A stretch of 5,101 nucleotides of DNA. It comes from CAJQQY01 sp964352225. GTDB lineage: Bacteria > Bacteroidota > Bacteroidia > Chitinophagales > Saprospiraceae. Below, one piece after another: positions 4,957 through 5,101 of the stretch. How positions within the stretch are numbered: position 1 is the first letter of the stretch; each line of letters opens with the position of its first letter. A program made the translations under genes and the position numbers. Below the pieces are notes generated by a model. The model made no database searches. It had not been told where the DNA came from and worked only from the letters and a program-made list of their open reading frames with translations. The DNA is taken from assembly GCA_964352225.1 (NCBI GenBank), contig CAYGRM010000445.1, positions 1 to 5,101 on the forward strand, read 5' to 3'.

Positions 4957-5101
4957 ATTTGTAAAAGTTTCTATTAAATAATTTAAAGGTTAAAAAAAGA
5001 AATATTTATGCAGCGCAAAAAATAAAGAAAAACACTTAAAAATCTAAAATTTGGGAAGTGAATTTATGTCTTTCAAATCACTTTAATCAGTAATTTTAGG
5101 T

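Noticed and set aside
5016..5024. TATTTTTTG on the minus strand as a -7 element for the TPR gene
   Set aside because: It has three bases instead of two between TA and TTTG, and no TTTG-like -33 box 17-23 bases upstream.

Overview
The window comes from an AT-rich bacterial genome that looks like a member of the Bacteroidota, most likely Cytophagia or a close relative. Three things point there. Promoters match the Bacteroidota pattern TTTG...TAnnTTTG, the start codons have no clear Shine-Dalgarno sequence, and the proteins (a membrane-anchored double OmpA-like protein, FolD, family 1 uracil-DNA glycosylase, a secreted TPR protein) have the look of that phylum. The genus cannot be fixed from this sequence alone.

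Left part (1-1834, + strand): an OmpA-like envelope protein (4-846) ends at a strong intrinsic terminator (880-909). A -7 promoter element (909-916) begins on the last T of that terminator and serves folD (947-1834), the bifunctional one-carbon-folate enzyme. The start of folD is set at the ATG at 947, because an upstream in-frame TTG lies inside the promoter element.

Middle (1835-2988): a 413-base stretch without a convincing gene holds a long AT-rich inverted repeat just after folD and a well-formed promoter (1978-2010). That promoter lies about 230 bases ahead of a small, probably exported protein of unknown function (2248-2859) with an EF-hand-like loop near its C-terminus. Between this gene and the convergent ung gene sits a nested palindromic element (2868-2990) whose right arm runs into the ung stop codon.

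Right part (2989-5101): ung (minus strand, 2989-3675) encodes a complete uracil-DNA glycosylase. It is divergent from a tRNA-Arg(UCU) gene (3841-3914), which has its own promoter and terminator. A second, nearly symmetric hairpin (4017-4052) separates the tRNA from a convergent minus-strand gene (4087-4956) for a secreted TPR-repeat protein. The last 145 bases are the upstream region of that gene.

The genes appear to be independent single-gene units (cell envelope, folate metabolism, DNA repair, translation) rather than one pathway. I found no sign of a defence system, prophage, CRISPR array or biosynthetic cluster. The least explained parts are the palindromic element at 2868-2990, the long leader before 2248, and the unknown protein itself.
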